From Mesorhizobium sp. (lineage in GTDB: Bacteria > Pseudomonadota > Alphaproteobacteria > Rhizobiales > Rhizobiaceae): DNA of 64,000 nucleotides. This document shows, piece after piece, positions 37,093-45,884 of this stretch. The notes beneath the pieces were generated by a model, which was not told the DNA's origin, searched no databases, and saw nothing but the letters and a program-made list of their open reading frames with translations. Position 1 is the first letter of the stretch. Each line of letters begins with the position of its first letter. Location of the stretch: NCBI GenBank assembly GCA_004020645.1, contig SAQL01000012.1, positions 124,001-188,000 of the forward strand, read 5' to 3'. The position numbers and the translations under genes are program-made.

Positions 37093-38369
37093 GTAGCCTC
37101 CAACTCGGCCAGCGCACGCGGACGCTTCTCCTGGATATCGCTGAATGTCCTGAACGAGGCCAAATAATGCTCGTGGGCGCGCTCCCAGGCGAGATCGTCG
37201 GGCTCGCCCCAAAGCTCGCGATAGCTGGGCGAACTGGGGTAGGGATAGAGCGGCACCGGTTCGTTGGCCCACACGCCGCGGTCGATGAGGTGCTTGCGCC
37301 AATGATCGACCAGAGCGGGATCGTCCTCGACCACGCCGATCAGATTGGCCTGGACGAACGGAACGTGACGTCGTGCATTGACCAGCAGCGCGGCCAGTTC
37401 CTCGGTGCCCAGCCGGCAACGCTTTGCCAGCATGGCCCGGCCTTCCACGGTCAGGCTTTCGAGGCCGGCCTCGATCGAAACGCAGCCGGCCGCACCTAGC
37501 AATTCAAGGAGCTCCGGCTTCCAAAGATCGATGCGGGTCTGCACGCCGAACTTGACATCGCGATCGACCAATGCCTCCAGCAGCGCCTTCTGCGGCAGGA
37601 AGATCTCGTCGATAAAATAGATGTAGCCGACGCCTTGCCCGATCAGCCGGTCGATTTCCGCGATGACCGTATCGTGGTTCCTGCGGCGGTAGGCGTCGCG
37701 GAAATCGATCTTGGCGCAGAAGCTGCAATTGTAGGGACAGCCGCGAGATGCCTCGACCTCCGCTCCGAAACCCACCTGATTGTCGTCGAACCTGTGGTGA
37801 TGGTGCGAATGGGCGGCAATCCAATCGGACGGCCATTTGAGGGGCGGATGATCGACAAACGAACTGGCGTGGACGCCGCCATTGCCGACAAGTTTTCCCT
37901 CGTGGAGATGAGCGGTGTGGGGCACCGCGCTCCAATTGTCCTGGCGGGCGAGTTCGGCGACGACTTCTTCGCATTCGCCGCGCACGACGATATCGACGCC
38001 AAGTTTGCGCAGTGTTGGCGCCGGCGTCGCCGAGCCGTGCGGCCCGACAGCGACGGTGCGGCCGCCGCGCGCGGCGAGGCGGTTGAGGAAGTCGGCAGGT
38101 ACGCGCTGCTCGGGCGGCGCGCAGCGCCAGAACAGATAGGTCGGCGCCGTGCTGACGACGGTCATGGCCGGTGCGAAGGCGGCGACGCGATCGGCAAGTG
38201 CCGCGTTGTCCAGCTTCTGGATTTGCCCGTCCAGCATCAGCACCTGATGGCCGTCGGCCTCCAGCAAGGCTTTCGAGTAGCCCAGTTCCAGCGGCAGATG
38301 CGGTTGGCGGCAGCCGAAATAGATGCTGTCCTCGTAGGTCCAGAGCGGGTTGACCAGGGCGACTTTCAT
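37077..38369 (-). CDS. B12-binding / radical SAM enzyme ('rhizo-twelve' type)
   Basis: 430 aa. The N-terminal Rossmann-like cobalamin-binding region (about 1-145) is followed by a radical SAM core whose 4Fe-4S motif CPYNCSFC supplies C211, C215 and C218. IYFIDEIFLP and SIEAGLESL mark later strands of the barrel. The usual DxHxxG cobalamin motif is not obvious. I recall this family as TIGR04295, named for a 'rhizo-twelve system'. B12-radical SAM enzymes often methylate unreactive carbons; here a sugar or cyclitol carbon is a reasonable guess. Confidence 0.85.
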   Translation of the reverse strand: MKVALVNPLWTYEDSIYFGCRQPHLPLELGYSKALLEADGHQVLMLDGQIQKLDNAALADRVAAFAPAMTVVSTAPTYLFWRCAPPEQRVPADFLNRLAARGGRTVAVGPHGSATPAPTLRKLGVDIVVRGECEEVVAELARQDNWSAVPHTAHLHEGKLVGNGGVHASSFVDHPPLKWPSDWIAAHSHHHHRFDDNQVGFGAEVEASRGCPYNCSFCAKIDFRDAYRRRNHDTVIAEIDRLIGQGVGYIYFIDEIFLPQKALLEALVDRDVKFGVQTRIDLWKPELLELLGAAGCVSIEAGLESLTVEGRAMLAKRCRLGTEELAALLVNARRHVPFVQANLIGVVEDDPALVDHWRKHLIDRGVWANEPVPLYPYPSSPSYRELWGEPDDLAWERAHEHYLASFRTFSDIQEKRPRALAELEATCCSH

Positions 38370-39433
38370 GCCACGTACCTCGCTGGTTCACGTTCGAGGC
38401 GGTGACGCTGGAGCCAATCGGCGAGATCGCGGACGCCGTCGCGCCAGGAGACATGCGCTTTCCAGCCCAGCGTCGCTTCTATTTTGCGGGTGTCGGCGAC
38501 AAAGAACGGCTGATCGCCGGTGCGTTCCCGGTCGTAGCGGATCGAGAGCTTTCGACCGGTCAGCTCGCCGATCTCCTTGAGCAGCATGCGCAGGCTGATG
38601 GCGTTGCCCGGTCCGCCGCCGAGATTGAATGCCTGCCCTTTGATGTCCTCGATCCGGGCAAGCACCCCGCGATAGGCAGCAACGGCATCGGAGACATGAA
38701 GGATGTCGCGCACCTGCTTGCCGTTGCCGTAAATCGTGATCGGCTTGCCGGAAAGCGCGCTGAGCAGAAAATGGGCGACCCAGCCCTGGTCCTCCGTGCC
38801 GAACTGGCGCGGTCCATAGATGCAGCTCATGCGCAGGACCGCGGTCGGCAGGTCGTACGACTTGGCGTAATCGAGTACATATTGATCCGCCGCGCCTTTG
38901 GAGCAGCCATAGGGCGTGCAGAAATCCAGACCGCAGGTCTCGTCTATGCCGTCGGCGCGGATGCCGGCATTGCAGGGCACGCACCGATCGTCCTCTTCGC
39001 GCACGGTGACATCGGGCAGGCCGCCATAGACCTTGTTGGTGCTGGCGAAGATCACGGGGATGCGCTTGCCGCTCCGGCGAGCGGCTTCCAGGACGTTGAA
39101 TGTTCCGCGAAGATTGATGTCGAAATCTTCGCTTGGCTGAACGAGGCTCGTGGTGACGGCGGTCTGCGCGGCAAGATGGAATATCGCCTTGGAATGCGCC
39201 ACAAGCGGCGCCAGCACGTCTCCGTCGCGGACATCGGCGGTTTCCACGGCAAGTTGATTACCGTGCTTCTGCGCCAGCCACGCCAGGTTCTGCTCGACGC
39301 CCGGACGGCTGAGATTGTCGATGACCAGCACCGGCACCCCATCCGACAACAGGCTGTCGGCAAGGTTCGAACCGATGAAGCCGCTGCCGCCGACGATCGC
39401 GATGGGCGCTTCGCGAAAACTGTCCGGCCTCAT
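38366..39433 (-). CDS. NAD-dependent epimerase, CDP-paratose 2-epimerase-like SDR
   Basis: 355 aa extended SDR. NAD loop GGSGFIGSNLADSLL, VIFASTNKVYG (active-site Ser/Thr) and the catalytic YGCSKGAADQY (YxxxK), which is typical of RfbE-type tyvelose/paratose epimerases, then MSCIYGPRQFGTEDQGW. It should act on an NDP-hexose, probably at C2. ATGA overlaps at both ends couple it to the neighbouring genes. Confidence 0.87.
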   Translation of the reverse strand: MRPDSFREAPIAIVGGSGFIGSNLADSLLSDGVPVLVIDNLSRPGVEQNLAWLAQKHGNQLAVETADVRDGDVLAPLVAHSKAIFHLAAQTAVTTSLVQPSEDFDINLRGTFNVLEAARRSGKRIPVIFASTNKVYGGLPDVTVREEDDRCVPCNAGIRADGIDETCGLDFCTPYGCSKGAADQYVLDYAKSYDLPTAVLRMSCIYGPRQFGTEDQGWVAHFLLSALSGKPITIYGNGKQVRDILHVSDAVAAYRGVLARIEDIKGQAFNLGGGPGNAISLRMLLKEIGELTGRKLSIRYDRERTGDQPFFVADTRKIEATLGWKAHVSWRDGVRDLADWLQRHRLEREPARYVA

Positions 39434-40536
39434 GACACCAGTCCCCGCTCTTCGAGTTCCCGTCTCATGTCGGCGCCGCGATCGATGGCGACCGTGTTGC
39501 GAACCCATGCGACGAACTCGTCGAGTGAATGCTCCAGCCGGTGCTGCGGCTCGAAACCGAGCAGTTCGCGCGCCTTCGAGATGTCGGCGAAGCAGTTGCG
39601 GATATCGCCGGCGCGCGCCTTGCCGAGGATTTCAGGCAAGCGCTCCGGCACTCCCATAGCGTCGGCGAGCAGCCGGGCGACCTCGCAGATCGTATAGGCT
39701 CGTCCGCTGCCGATGTTGATGACGTGGCCGCGCGCCTGGCGTTGTTCCAGCGCCAGGCGGAAGGCGCGAGCGACGTCGCGCACATGGACGAAGTCGCGTT
39801 TCTGCTCGCCATCTTCGAAAATCATCGGCCGCTGGCCGTTGGCGAGGCGTGAGGCGAAATTCGCCAAAACGCCGGTGTATGGGTTTGACAGCGCCTGTCC
39901 GGCGCCGAAGACGTTGAACAGGCGCAGTGCCACCGCGTCGATGCCATAGGCTTCCCCGAAGATCAGCACGGCACGCTCCTGGGCGTATTTCGTCAGCGCA
40001 TAGATCGAGGCGAGATCGACCGGCTTTTCCTCGTCCGTCGGCAGGGGCGACAGCGCTTCACCCTCCATCGACAGCGGATTCCATTGGCCGCTCTTGATGT
40101 CGTTCGCCTGCCGCCGTGCATTATCGATGCGCCGACCGCCTGGCGAGGCATAGAGGCCCTCACCGTAGACGCTCATCGATGAAGCGACGACGATCCGCTC
40201 GACCGGATGTTTGATCAAAGCTTCAAGTAAAGTGGCGGTGCCGAGGTCGTTCGCGCCGACATAGCGGACGATCTCGTACATCGACTGGCCAACGCCGACC
40301 TCGGCCGCCAGATGGATGGTGGCGTCGACGCCCTGGAGCGCCTCGGCGACAGCGTCGCGATCGCGAACGTCGCCTTTGATCAGTTCGGCTCCTGCCGGCA
40401 GGCTGATCGCCTGGCTGCCGTGCACCTGTTCCAGAAGCGCATCGAGAATGCAGACAGCATAACCATGTTCAACGAGTTCCTGGACGACGTGGCGGCCGAT
40501 GAAACCGCACCCTCCTGTAACCAGTATGCGTTTCAC
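39430..40536 (-). CDS. NAD-dependent epimerase/dehydratase (UDP-hexose 4-epimerase-like)
   Basis: 368 aa extended SDR, first gene of the cassette. GGCGFIGRHVVQELVEHG, VASSMSVYGEG and YALTKYAQE (YxxxK), then RLFNVFGAGQALSNPYTGV. It is related to UDP-glucose 4-epimerase and WbpP-type enzymes. A relaxed EcfG-type promoter is 35 nt upstream of ATG 40536. Confidence 0.87.
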   Translation of the reverse strand: MKRILVTGGCGFIGRHVVQELVEHGYAVCILDALLEQVHGSQAISLPAGAELIKGDVRDRDAVAEALQGVDATIHLAAEVGVGQSMYEIVRYVGANDLGTATLLEALIKHPVERIVVASSMSVYGEGLYASPGGRRIDNARRQANDIKSGQWNPLSMEGEALSPLPTDEEKPVDLASIYALTKYAQERAVLIFGEAYGIDAVALRLFNVFGAGQALSNPYTGVLANFASRLANGQRPMIFEDGEQKRDFVHVRDVARAFRLALEQRQARGHVINIGSGRAYTICEVARLLADAMGVPERLPEILGKARAGDIRNCFADISKARELLGFEPQHRLEHSLDEFVAWVRNTVAIDRGADMRRELEERGLVS

Positions 40537-40570
40537 GACAACTCCTTACGCAGATGGCCTTGGCGCCCCG

Positions 40571-40595
40571 AACTGTTTGGCAAAAGGTTTGTTCC
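40571..40595 (-). promoter_or_regulatory. Relaxed EcfG-type promoter before the glycan cassette, GGAAC-N16-AGTT
   Basis: Minus-strand GGAAC at 40595-40591 and TT at 40572-40571. It is the only promoter-like element seen between the cassette and the divergent gene at 40820, and it lies at a suitable distance from ATG 40536. Confidence 0.45.
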
Positions 40596-40673
40596 CTCTG
40601 CTTCAACAAAGATGGTTTTGGGGAGGCTGCAACCTGAGGTGAACGCATAGCGAACGAGCCTTGGTCATGCGCT

Positions 40674-40698
40674 GGAACATTGCAGCTTCTTTGGGGTT
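40674..40698 (+). promoter_or_regulatory. Relaxed EcfG-type promoter, GGAAC-N16-GGTT
   Basis: GGAAC at 40674-40678 and GGTT at 40695-40698. It points to the 90-aa gene, though with an untranslated leader of about 115 nt. Confidence 0.35.
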
Positions 40699-40819
40699 AG
40701 GGCACTCATCCGGCCCGTGGGCGGAAGGAGTGGCTGGCAGCTGTCATCGAAGCGGCATGGCGTAGCAAGCCAGACCCGATCATGAGGCCTGCAAAGTCTG
40801 GATCAAAAAGGAGGTTTCA

Positions 40820-41092
40820 ATGTCTGAATCGAAGACAACCACCAATCATGACGAGATCCGCCAATGGGCCGAAGATCGTGGTGGCCGACCTGCGGTTGTA
40901 CGAACCACGGGCGAGGGCGGCATCTTGCGGATCGATTTTGGCGAGCCCGAGGAGAAGCTCGAACCCATTGAATGGGATGAGTTCTTCCGGATTTTCGACG
41001 AGAACGATCTGACTTTCCTTTACCAGGACGAAATCGGCGGCGGGAAAAACAGCCGATTCAACAAATTCATCGACCGCAAACAGAGCGGCTGA
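40820..41092 (+). CDS. Hypothetical protein, 90 aa
   Basis: Acidic soluble protein (EIRQWAEDRGGRPAVVRTTGEGG, IDFGEPEEKLEPIEWDEFF) of a type I recall as common and uncharacterised in rhizobia and other bacteria, often near stress genes. A very strong AAAGGAGGT precedes the ATG, so high expression is likely. Confidence 0.75.
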   Translation: MSESKTTTNHDEIRQWAEDRGGRPAVVRTTGEGGILRIDFGEPEEKLEPIEWDEFFRIFDENDLTFLYQDEIGGGKNSRFNKFIDRKQSG

Positions 41093-41280
41093 GGGGGTGC
41101 TATGTCAGCGGTGTCGGCTGGCTCTTAAGGCGCCTCACATTCTGACAGAGAACTTCACTCTAGCTCGCTGTTTTTGCGTACTTTTCGGAGGCATACAATT
41201 GGAGATAAACCGGTTTTTCCAAACATTCCAGACTTGATGGAACAGGCTAGACGGCTTCGGCGGTCGCCGATCGGTCAGCG

Positions 41281-41862
41281 TCAGTGCAACAGGCTCGTTC
41301 CAGTCGATCTTGCGACCTTTCGCATGATGCCGTTCAGCCAATCTTCGGTCGATACGCCGGCCCGCCTCCTGTCGATCTCGCCGATGGCTCGCTCCAGCGT
41401 TCGCTCGACCAGCCGGTCGGAAGCATCCACGTCGCCCAAAAGCAGACGCGCCGCGAGCCTGAGCTTGGGCAGAAGTGAAAAGACATTGTCGGACAAGTTC
41501 ACGGCACGGCCACTTTCCGGAGGGAACAAAGCATCGAACACGGCATAGCTATCCGACGATTTTCGAAGATTGCTGGCGTGGCGCAGACGTTCGGGAATGA
41601 CGATGTCCTCGTCACCGCTGAAAAAGACGAAGGGCACGCCGCGGCGCATCAGTTCGTCTGCGATCGGAAACACCCGCCGGCCGTCGAGATTGACGTCGAG
41701 GATCGCGGCCTCAGCCGCCTCGGTATGCATAGACGCGTGTTCGACTGTCGCCGCAGGGCCGAGGATGACCGCGCCCATGTTGCCGAAGTATCTTGCAAGA
41801 TCGCCGGCCAATACCCAATCGTCTTCGACGATCAGAATGTGCACCCCTCGCAGGTCGCGCAC
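41281..41862 (-). CDS. Response regulator with C-terminal sigma-like domain
   Basis: 193 aa. Residues 1 to about 118 are a receiver domain (ILIVEDDWVLAGDLA, phosphoacceptor D56 in AAILDVNLDG, S82, K101). Residues about 128-186 resemble sigma region 2 of the EcfG protein in this window: LLPKLRLAARLLL, then DASDRLVERTL and WLNGIMRK match LIPALRAFARTF, DADDLVQETL and WLFTIMRN. PhyR has the reverse order (sigma-like first). GTG 41862 follows a NepR-like frame by 1 bp. Confidence 0.7.
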   Translation of the reverse strand: MRDLRGVHILIVEDDWVLAGDLARYFGNMGAVILGPAATVEHASMHTEAAEAAILDVNLDGRRVFPIADELMRRGVPFVFFSGDEDIVIPERLRHASNLRKSSDSYAVFDALFPPESGRAVNLSDNVFSLLPKLRLAARLLLGDVDASDRLVERTLERAIGEIDRRRAGVSTEDWLNGIMRKVARSTGTSLLH

Positions 41863-41863
41863 C

Positions 41864-42019
41864 TCATCGTCCTTCCTTCGAGAGAGATTTCCAATTCTCC
41901 GCGCGGGCTTGTTCAGAACGCTGCTGCAAGGCTGCCTGCAATCGTTTCGCCAAAACGAGCATGCGCGGCGGAATGGATTCGTCTCCCGGTAAACCCAGCA
42001 AATCCGAAGACTGCAACAA
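41864..42019 (-). CDS. NepR-like small ORF upstream of the receiver-sigma gene
   Basis: A frame open from a TAA at about 42058 to a TGA at 41864-41866, immediately before the receiver gene. It contains ESIPPRMLVLAKRLQAALQQ, which aligns with EKVPDRLTNLAVQLQNAL of the 60-aa NepR-like protein at 21265. No ATG lies upstream of the conserved part; TTG 42019 or 42016 are possible starts, and ATG 41962 would remove half. It follows an exact EcfG promoter. Reality and start are both uncertain. Confidence 0.45.
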   Translation of the reverse strand: MLQSSDLLGLPGDESIPPRMLVLAKRLQAALQQRSEQARAENWKSLSKEGR

Positions 42020-42088
42020 CGCTTGTTTTGTCAGCTTCAGTTCAGGTGTGCGTTTTTACATTGGAGTTTCCACAAGGATTTCAACGCT

Positions 42089-42113
42089 AACGCTGTCTGC
42101 ACTGACTTGTTCC
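42089..42113 (-). promoter_or_regulatory. EcfG-type promoter, exact GGAAC-N16-CGTT
   Basis: Minus-strand GGAAC at 42113-42109 and CGTT at 42092-42089. Transcription would run through the NepR-like frame into the receiver-sigma gene. Confidence 0.72.
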
Positions 42114-42213
42114 GGCCCTCTTGCGCGTTGTATGATGGGATGTTCAGCCCGGTCGCGGGTTTTGGGTCGATTGGCGGCCTTGTCGTCCAGGCTGTTCAAC
42201 CGAAGGGCTTGCG

Positions 42214-45200
42214 GTGACATCCCAGATGAAGAGATTTCCCATTGTGGGTGTGGGCGCGTCCGCAGGCGGCATTCCGGCCATGGAAGGTCTGTTCAAAGGC
42301 ATCACCGGCCAGCCCGGCATGGCGTTTGTCATCGTCACCCATCTCAGTCCCGGGCGCGAAAGCCTGCTTCACGAGGTCGTCGGACGTTATACGCAGATGC
42401 CGGTTGTCGTCGCCGAGGACGGCATCACTGTCCTAGCCGACCACGTCTATGTGATGCCGCAGAACGTCGTTATCACCATCGACAAAGGGGTGCTGCACCT
42501 GCGGCAATCCAACGTGCTCAGCCGTGAGCGCAAGCCGATTGATATTTTCCTTAGCGCGCTGGCCGAGGATCAGGGCGAATATGCGGTAGGGGTGATTTTG
42601 TCGGGCGGCGATTCCGACGGCACGCTGGGCGCAAAGGCAATCAAGGAGCGTGGCGGACTGACGGTCGCCCAGGCCCCCGACGGCTACGGCCCGCGCAATC
42701 CGGACATGCCGAAAAGTGCGATCTCCAGCGGGCTGATCGATATCGCGGCTCCGGCGGAGGACATCGGTGCGAAGCTCGAGGGGTTCGCCCGCAGCTTCGG
42801 TATACTGAACGGGGCTGCCGGAGACGGCGAGACGGCAGAGATGGGTCGGCTCCGCGACGAGATTTATGGAATTCTAAAGGGCCAATCCGGCCACGATTTC
42901 TCCGGCTACAAGACCAAGACATTCCTGCGTCGCGTAAAGCGGCGCATGCAGATCGCGCAGCTTGGTTCAATTGCAGCCTATGTGGAATGGCTGAAGAAAG
43001 ACCCTCGCGAGGTGATGGACCTGTTTCGTGATCTTTTGATCAATGTGACTGAGTTTTTCCGTGACCCCGACGCATTCCAGGTGCTCGAGAAGAAGATCAT
43101 ACCGCAGCTTTTCGAGGGCAAGACTGCCAGCGATGCCGTCAGGATCTGGGTGCCTGGCTGCGCCACCGGGGAGGAGGTGTTCTCCGTCGGCATGCTGGTA
43201 CGCGAACACATGGAGACGCTTTCGGTCACACCACGCGTCCAGATATTTGCGACTGACATCGATGAGCCGGCGCTAGCGGTGGCGCGCGCGGCGCGTTACC
43301 CGGCGGCATTGCTGCAGGGGGTTTCGCCCGAACGCAAGCAGCGTTTTTTCAGCAACGACGGCGAGAGCTACGTGCTCACTAACGATGTAAGGGAGTTGTG
43401 CGTCTTTTCTCCTCACAGCGTCGTCCGCGACCCGCCGTTTTCGCGCATGGACATGATTTCTTGCCGCAACCTGCTGATCTATTTCGGCTCGAACATTCAG
43501 AACCGGGTCATTCCGATCTTCCATTACGCGCTGAAGCCGGGCGGTTATCTTTTCCTCGGCACGTCCGAAAGCATCGGCCAGCACGACAACCTCTTCGCCA
43601 CCGTCGACAAGAAACAGCGCGTTTTTCAGGCGCGGGAACATGCCTCGCCACATATAAGGCTGCCGATGCTGATCGGCGACGGCGGTTCGGGTGCCTCCCT
43701 GCCCGAAGGCTCCGGGTCGAAAGGAGCCACCAGCTACCCGCTTCGGCAGGCCGTCGAGGCACAGGTGCTGGAGCGCTTCGCGCCGCCGCATGTCCTTGTC
43801 AACGGCGATGGCGACGTCGTTTACTATTCGGCCCGGACCGGCAGATATCTCGAAGCGCCGCAAGGCATTCCGAGCCGGCAAGTGCTGACCTTGGCCCGCC
43901 GCGGGCTGAGGCTCGACCTGCGTGCAGCGTTGTGGGAAGCGGCCGCGACGCGCCGCAGCGTCGTGCGGGAAAATGTCGTTGTCGACGAGGACGACGAACA
44001 GGTTCAGTTGATCAAACTCACTGTCGAGCCCTTGGCGGAACGCGGCAAGGGCGAACGGCTTTATCTTGTCCTGTTCGAACCGTCGGGGCCGGCGCAGGCG
44101 CGGTCCGATGTGGAACGCGAAAACCGTGACGGCGAAGGCACTGCCGATCTCGAGCGGGAGCTGCGCGAGACCAGGGAGCGACTGCAATCGACGATTGAGG
44201 AGTACGAAACCGCGCTGGAAGAAGTGAAATCGTCGAACGAGGAACTCGTCTCCGTCAATGAGGAGGCGCAGTCGACCAACGAGGAGCTTGAGGCCTCGAA
44301 GGAGGAGATGCAGTCGCTCAACGAGGAGCTCAACACTATCAATTCGGAACTGACCAGCAAGATCGAAGAGCTCGATCGCGCCAACAGCGATTTGCGCAAT
44401 CTGTTCGAGAGCACGAAGATCGCAACCATTTTCCTCGACCGCAATCTGGTGGTGCGGACCTTTACTCCGGCGGCCTCGTCTTTCTTCAGCCTGCGTCCCT
44501 CCGATGTCGGCCGGCCGCTGACCGAGCTTTCGGGCCAGCTCGACTATCCCGAGTTGAAACAGCATATCGATGCCGTCTTCGAAACCGGAGAGACCCTGAA
44601 CCATCATCTCGCGCGCGACGACCAGGGCCGGTTTTATATGGTTCGCATCAATCCGTATCGCGACAAGGACAACAGGATCCAAGGCGTCGTGGTCACAATG
44701 GTCGATGTCACCACCTTGGCCGAGACGGAAGAGCAAAACCAGGTGCTCATTTCGGAGCTGAACCACCGCGTCAAGAATATGCTGGCGGTGGTCGCCAGCA
44801 TCGCCAACCGCACAAGTGAAAGTTCGGAATCGAAGGAGGAGTTCGCCGAAGCGCTGATCGGTCGCTTGCACGCCATGTCGCGGGCTTACGGTCTGCTGTC
44901 GAAGGAACGATGGAAAGAAGCTTCGATCAACGAACTGCTGCATCAGGAACTCGAACCTTTCAGCATTGACCGGTTCGAACTTGACGGCGCTGAAGTGAAG
45001 CTTAGCCCGCAACAGGGCCTTTCCCTTAGCATGGCCATTCATGAACTGGCGACCAACGCCGCCAAATATGGCGCGCTGTCGAAGCCCCAGGGCAGGGTGG
45101 CGCTGAAGTGGTCGGCAGATGGCGACGTTTTCAGGCTTGCCTGGCGCGAGAGAGGTGGGCCGCCGGTCAGAAAGCCCGAAATTAACGGCTTCGGGCTTTC

Positions 45201-45315
45201 GCTGTTGCAGGGCGAGATCGGCTACCGGCTGGGCGGAAACGTCGAGACCGCCTTCAATCGTTATGGTCTTGAGGTCCAGGTCACATTTCCGATGATGCGC
45301 AAGGAGACGCCGTGA
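42214..45315 (+). CDS. CheB-CheR-PAS-HWE hybrid histidine kinase
   Basis: 1033 aa cytoplasmic fusion. CheB methylesterase-like domain (about 1-190: GASAGG serine, VTHLSPGR histidine, SGGDSDGT aspartate). CheR-like methyltransferase (about 215-480: SAM loop VPGCATGEEVFSV). Long coiled coil (about 640-730, many E/S/N) and PAS domain (about 733-850). HWE-type kinase (about 855-1030) with phosphohistidine in LNHRVKNMLAVV, N-box ELATNAAKYGAL and WRERGGP. HWE kinases are the usual input of the alphaproteobacterial general stress response. GTG 42214 has GAAGGG upstream. Confidence 0.9.
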   Translation: MTSQMKRFPIVGVGASAGGIPAMEGLFKGITGQPGMAFVIVTHLSPGRESLLHEVVGRYTQMPVVVAEDGITVLADHVYVMPQNVVITIDKGVLHLRQSNVLSRERKPIDIFLSALAEDQGEYAVGVILSGGDSDGTLGAKAIKERGGLTVAQAPDGYGPRNPDMPKSAISSGLIDIAAPAEDIGAKLEGFARSFGILNGAAGDGETAEMGRLRDEIYGILKGQSGHDFSGYKTKTFLRRVKRRMQIAQLGSIAAYVEWLKKDPREVMDLFRDLLINVTEFFRDPDAFQVLEKKIIPQLFEGKTASDAVRIWVPGCATGEEVFSVGMLVREHMETLSVTPRVQIFATDIDEPALAVARAARYPAALLQGVSPERKQRFFSNDGESYVLTNDVRELCVFSPHSVVRDPPFSRMDMISCRNLLIYFGSNIQNRVIPIFHYALKPGGYLFLGTSESIGQHDNLFATVDKKQRVFQAREHASPHIRLPMLIGDGGSGASLPEGSGSKGATSYPLRQAVEAQVLERFAPPHVLVNGDGDVVYYSARTGRYLEAPQGIPSRQVLTLARRGLRLDLRAALWEAAATRRSVVRENVVVDEDDEQVQLIKLTVEPLAERGKGERLYLVLFEPSGPAQARSDVERENRDGEGTADLERELRETRERLQSTIEEYETALEEVKSSNEELVSVNEEAQSTNEELEASKEEMQSLNEELNTINSELTSKIEELDRANSDLRNLFESTKIATIFLDRNLVVRTFTPAASSFFSLRPSDVGRPLTELSGQLDYPELKQHIDAVFETGETLNHHLARDDQGRFYMVRINPYRDKDNRIQGVVVTMVDVTTLAETEEQNQVLISELNHRVKNMLAVVASIANRTSESSESKEEFAEALIGRLHAMSRAYGLLSKERWKEASINELLHQELEPFSIDRFELDGAEVKLSPQQGLSLSMAIHELATNAAKYGALSKPQGRVALKWSADGDVFRLAWRERGGPPVRKPEINGFGLSLLQGEIGYRLGGNVETAFNRYGLEVQVTFPMMRKETP

Positions 45316-45884
45316 GCGACCCGCTGCGCGTTCTGGTGGTCGAGGATGAATGGCTCATCGCCGAGGACATCGCTGCTTGTCTGCGCGCTTCGGGACATCA
45401 GGTGATCGGCCCCGCCCCTTCGGTGGCGGCGGCCCTTGGCCTTATCGGCGAAAATCATGTCGACGTGGCGCTGCTGGATGTTCAACTGCATGGCGAAACG
45501 AGCCTGGCGATCGCAGAGGAATTACAAACCCGCCACATTCCTTTTGCGTGCCTGACCGGATTTGGGCCGCGCGATGTTCCACCCGCCTTCGCCAACTCTA
45601 GATTTGTTCGCAAGCCGGCGGATCAGGCTACCATTCTGAGTGCCTTGGCAGAATTGGTCCCGGCGTCCCAGCTCGTTTCATCAGCCTCGTCGTGGCGCGG
45701 CGCCTCGGCTTGTTTCCGTCATTCGCCGAAAAGGCGTGCGGTCCAGGACGATGTGCTACCTCAATCTCCGGTGGGACCGTTTCATCGGAAACGAACGCTG
45801 GCACTCGTTGATCGCTCAATGGGAACCATTTTCGCTACTGGCTGTTCGGCCCGCAGGAAGGAGCCGGACAATGGAGCGACGTAA
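45312..45884 (+). CDS. Receiver-domain response regulator
   Basis: 190 aa. Residues 1 to about 118 are a single receiver domain: VLVVEDEWLIAEDIAA, phosphoacceptor in ALLDVQLHGE and late lysine in FVRKPAD. It overlaps the kinase gene as GTGA, so it is a cognate partner. The last 65 residues have no domain character and overlap the next gene's start; family members usually end near 125 aa, so a frameshift near 45680 is possible. Confidence 0.8.
   Translation: MSDPLRVLVVEDEWLIAEDIAACLRASGHQVIGPAPSVAAALGLIGENHVDVALLDVQLHGETSLAIAEELQTRHIPFACLTGFGPRDVPPAFANSRFVRKPADQATILSALAELVPASQLVSSASSWRGASACFRHSPKRRAVQDDVLPQSPVGPFHRKRTLALVDRSMGTIFATGCSARRKEPDNGAT
45822..45846 (+). promoter_or_regulatory. Relaxed EcfG-type promoter, GGAAC-N16-TGTT
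   Basis: GGAAC at 45822-45826 and TT at 45845-45846, inside the receiver gene's tail and 24 nt before ATG 45871. Confidence 0.4.

Noticed and set aside
37093..37419. Extended N-terminus of the GT4 frame
   Set aside because: Runs antiparallel in meaning to the radical SAM gene on the same strand in another frame; the conserved GT4 start is at 37092.
43273..45042. 589-codon minus frame opposite the CheB-CheR kinase
   Set aside because: Antisense shadow of a gene with clear domains; no protein-like motifs.
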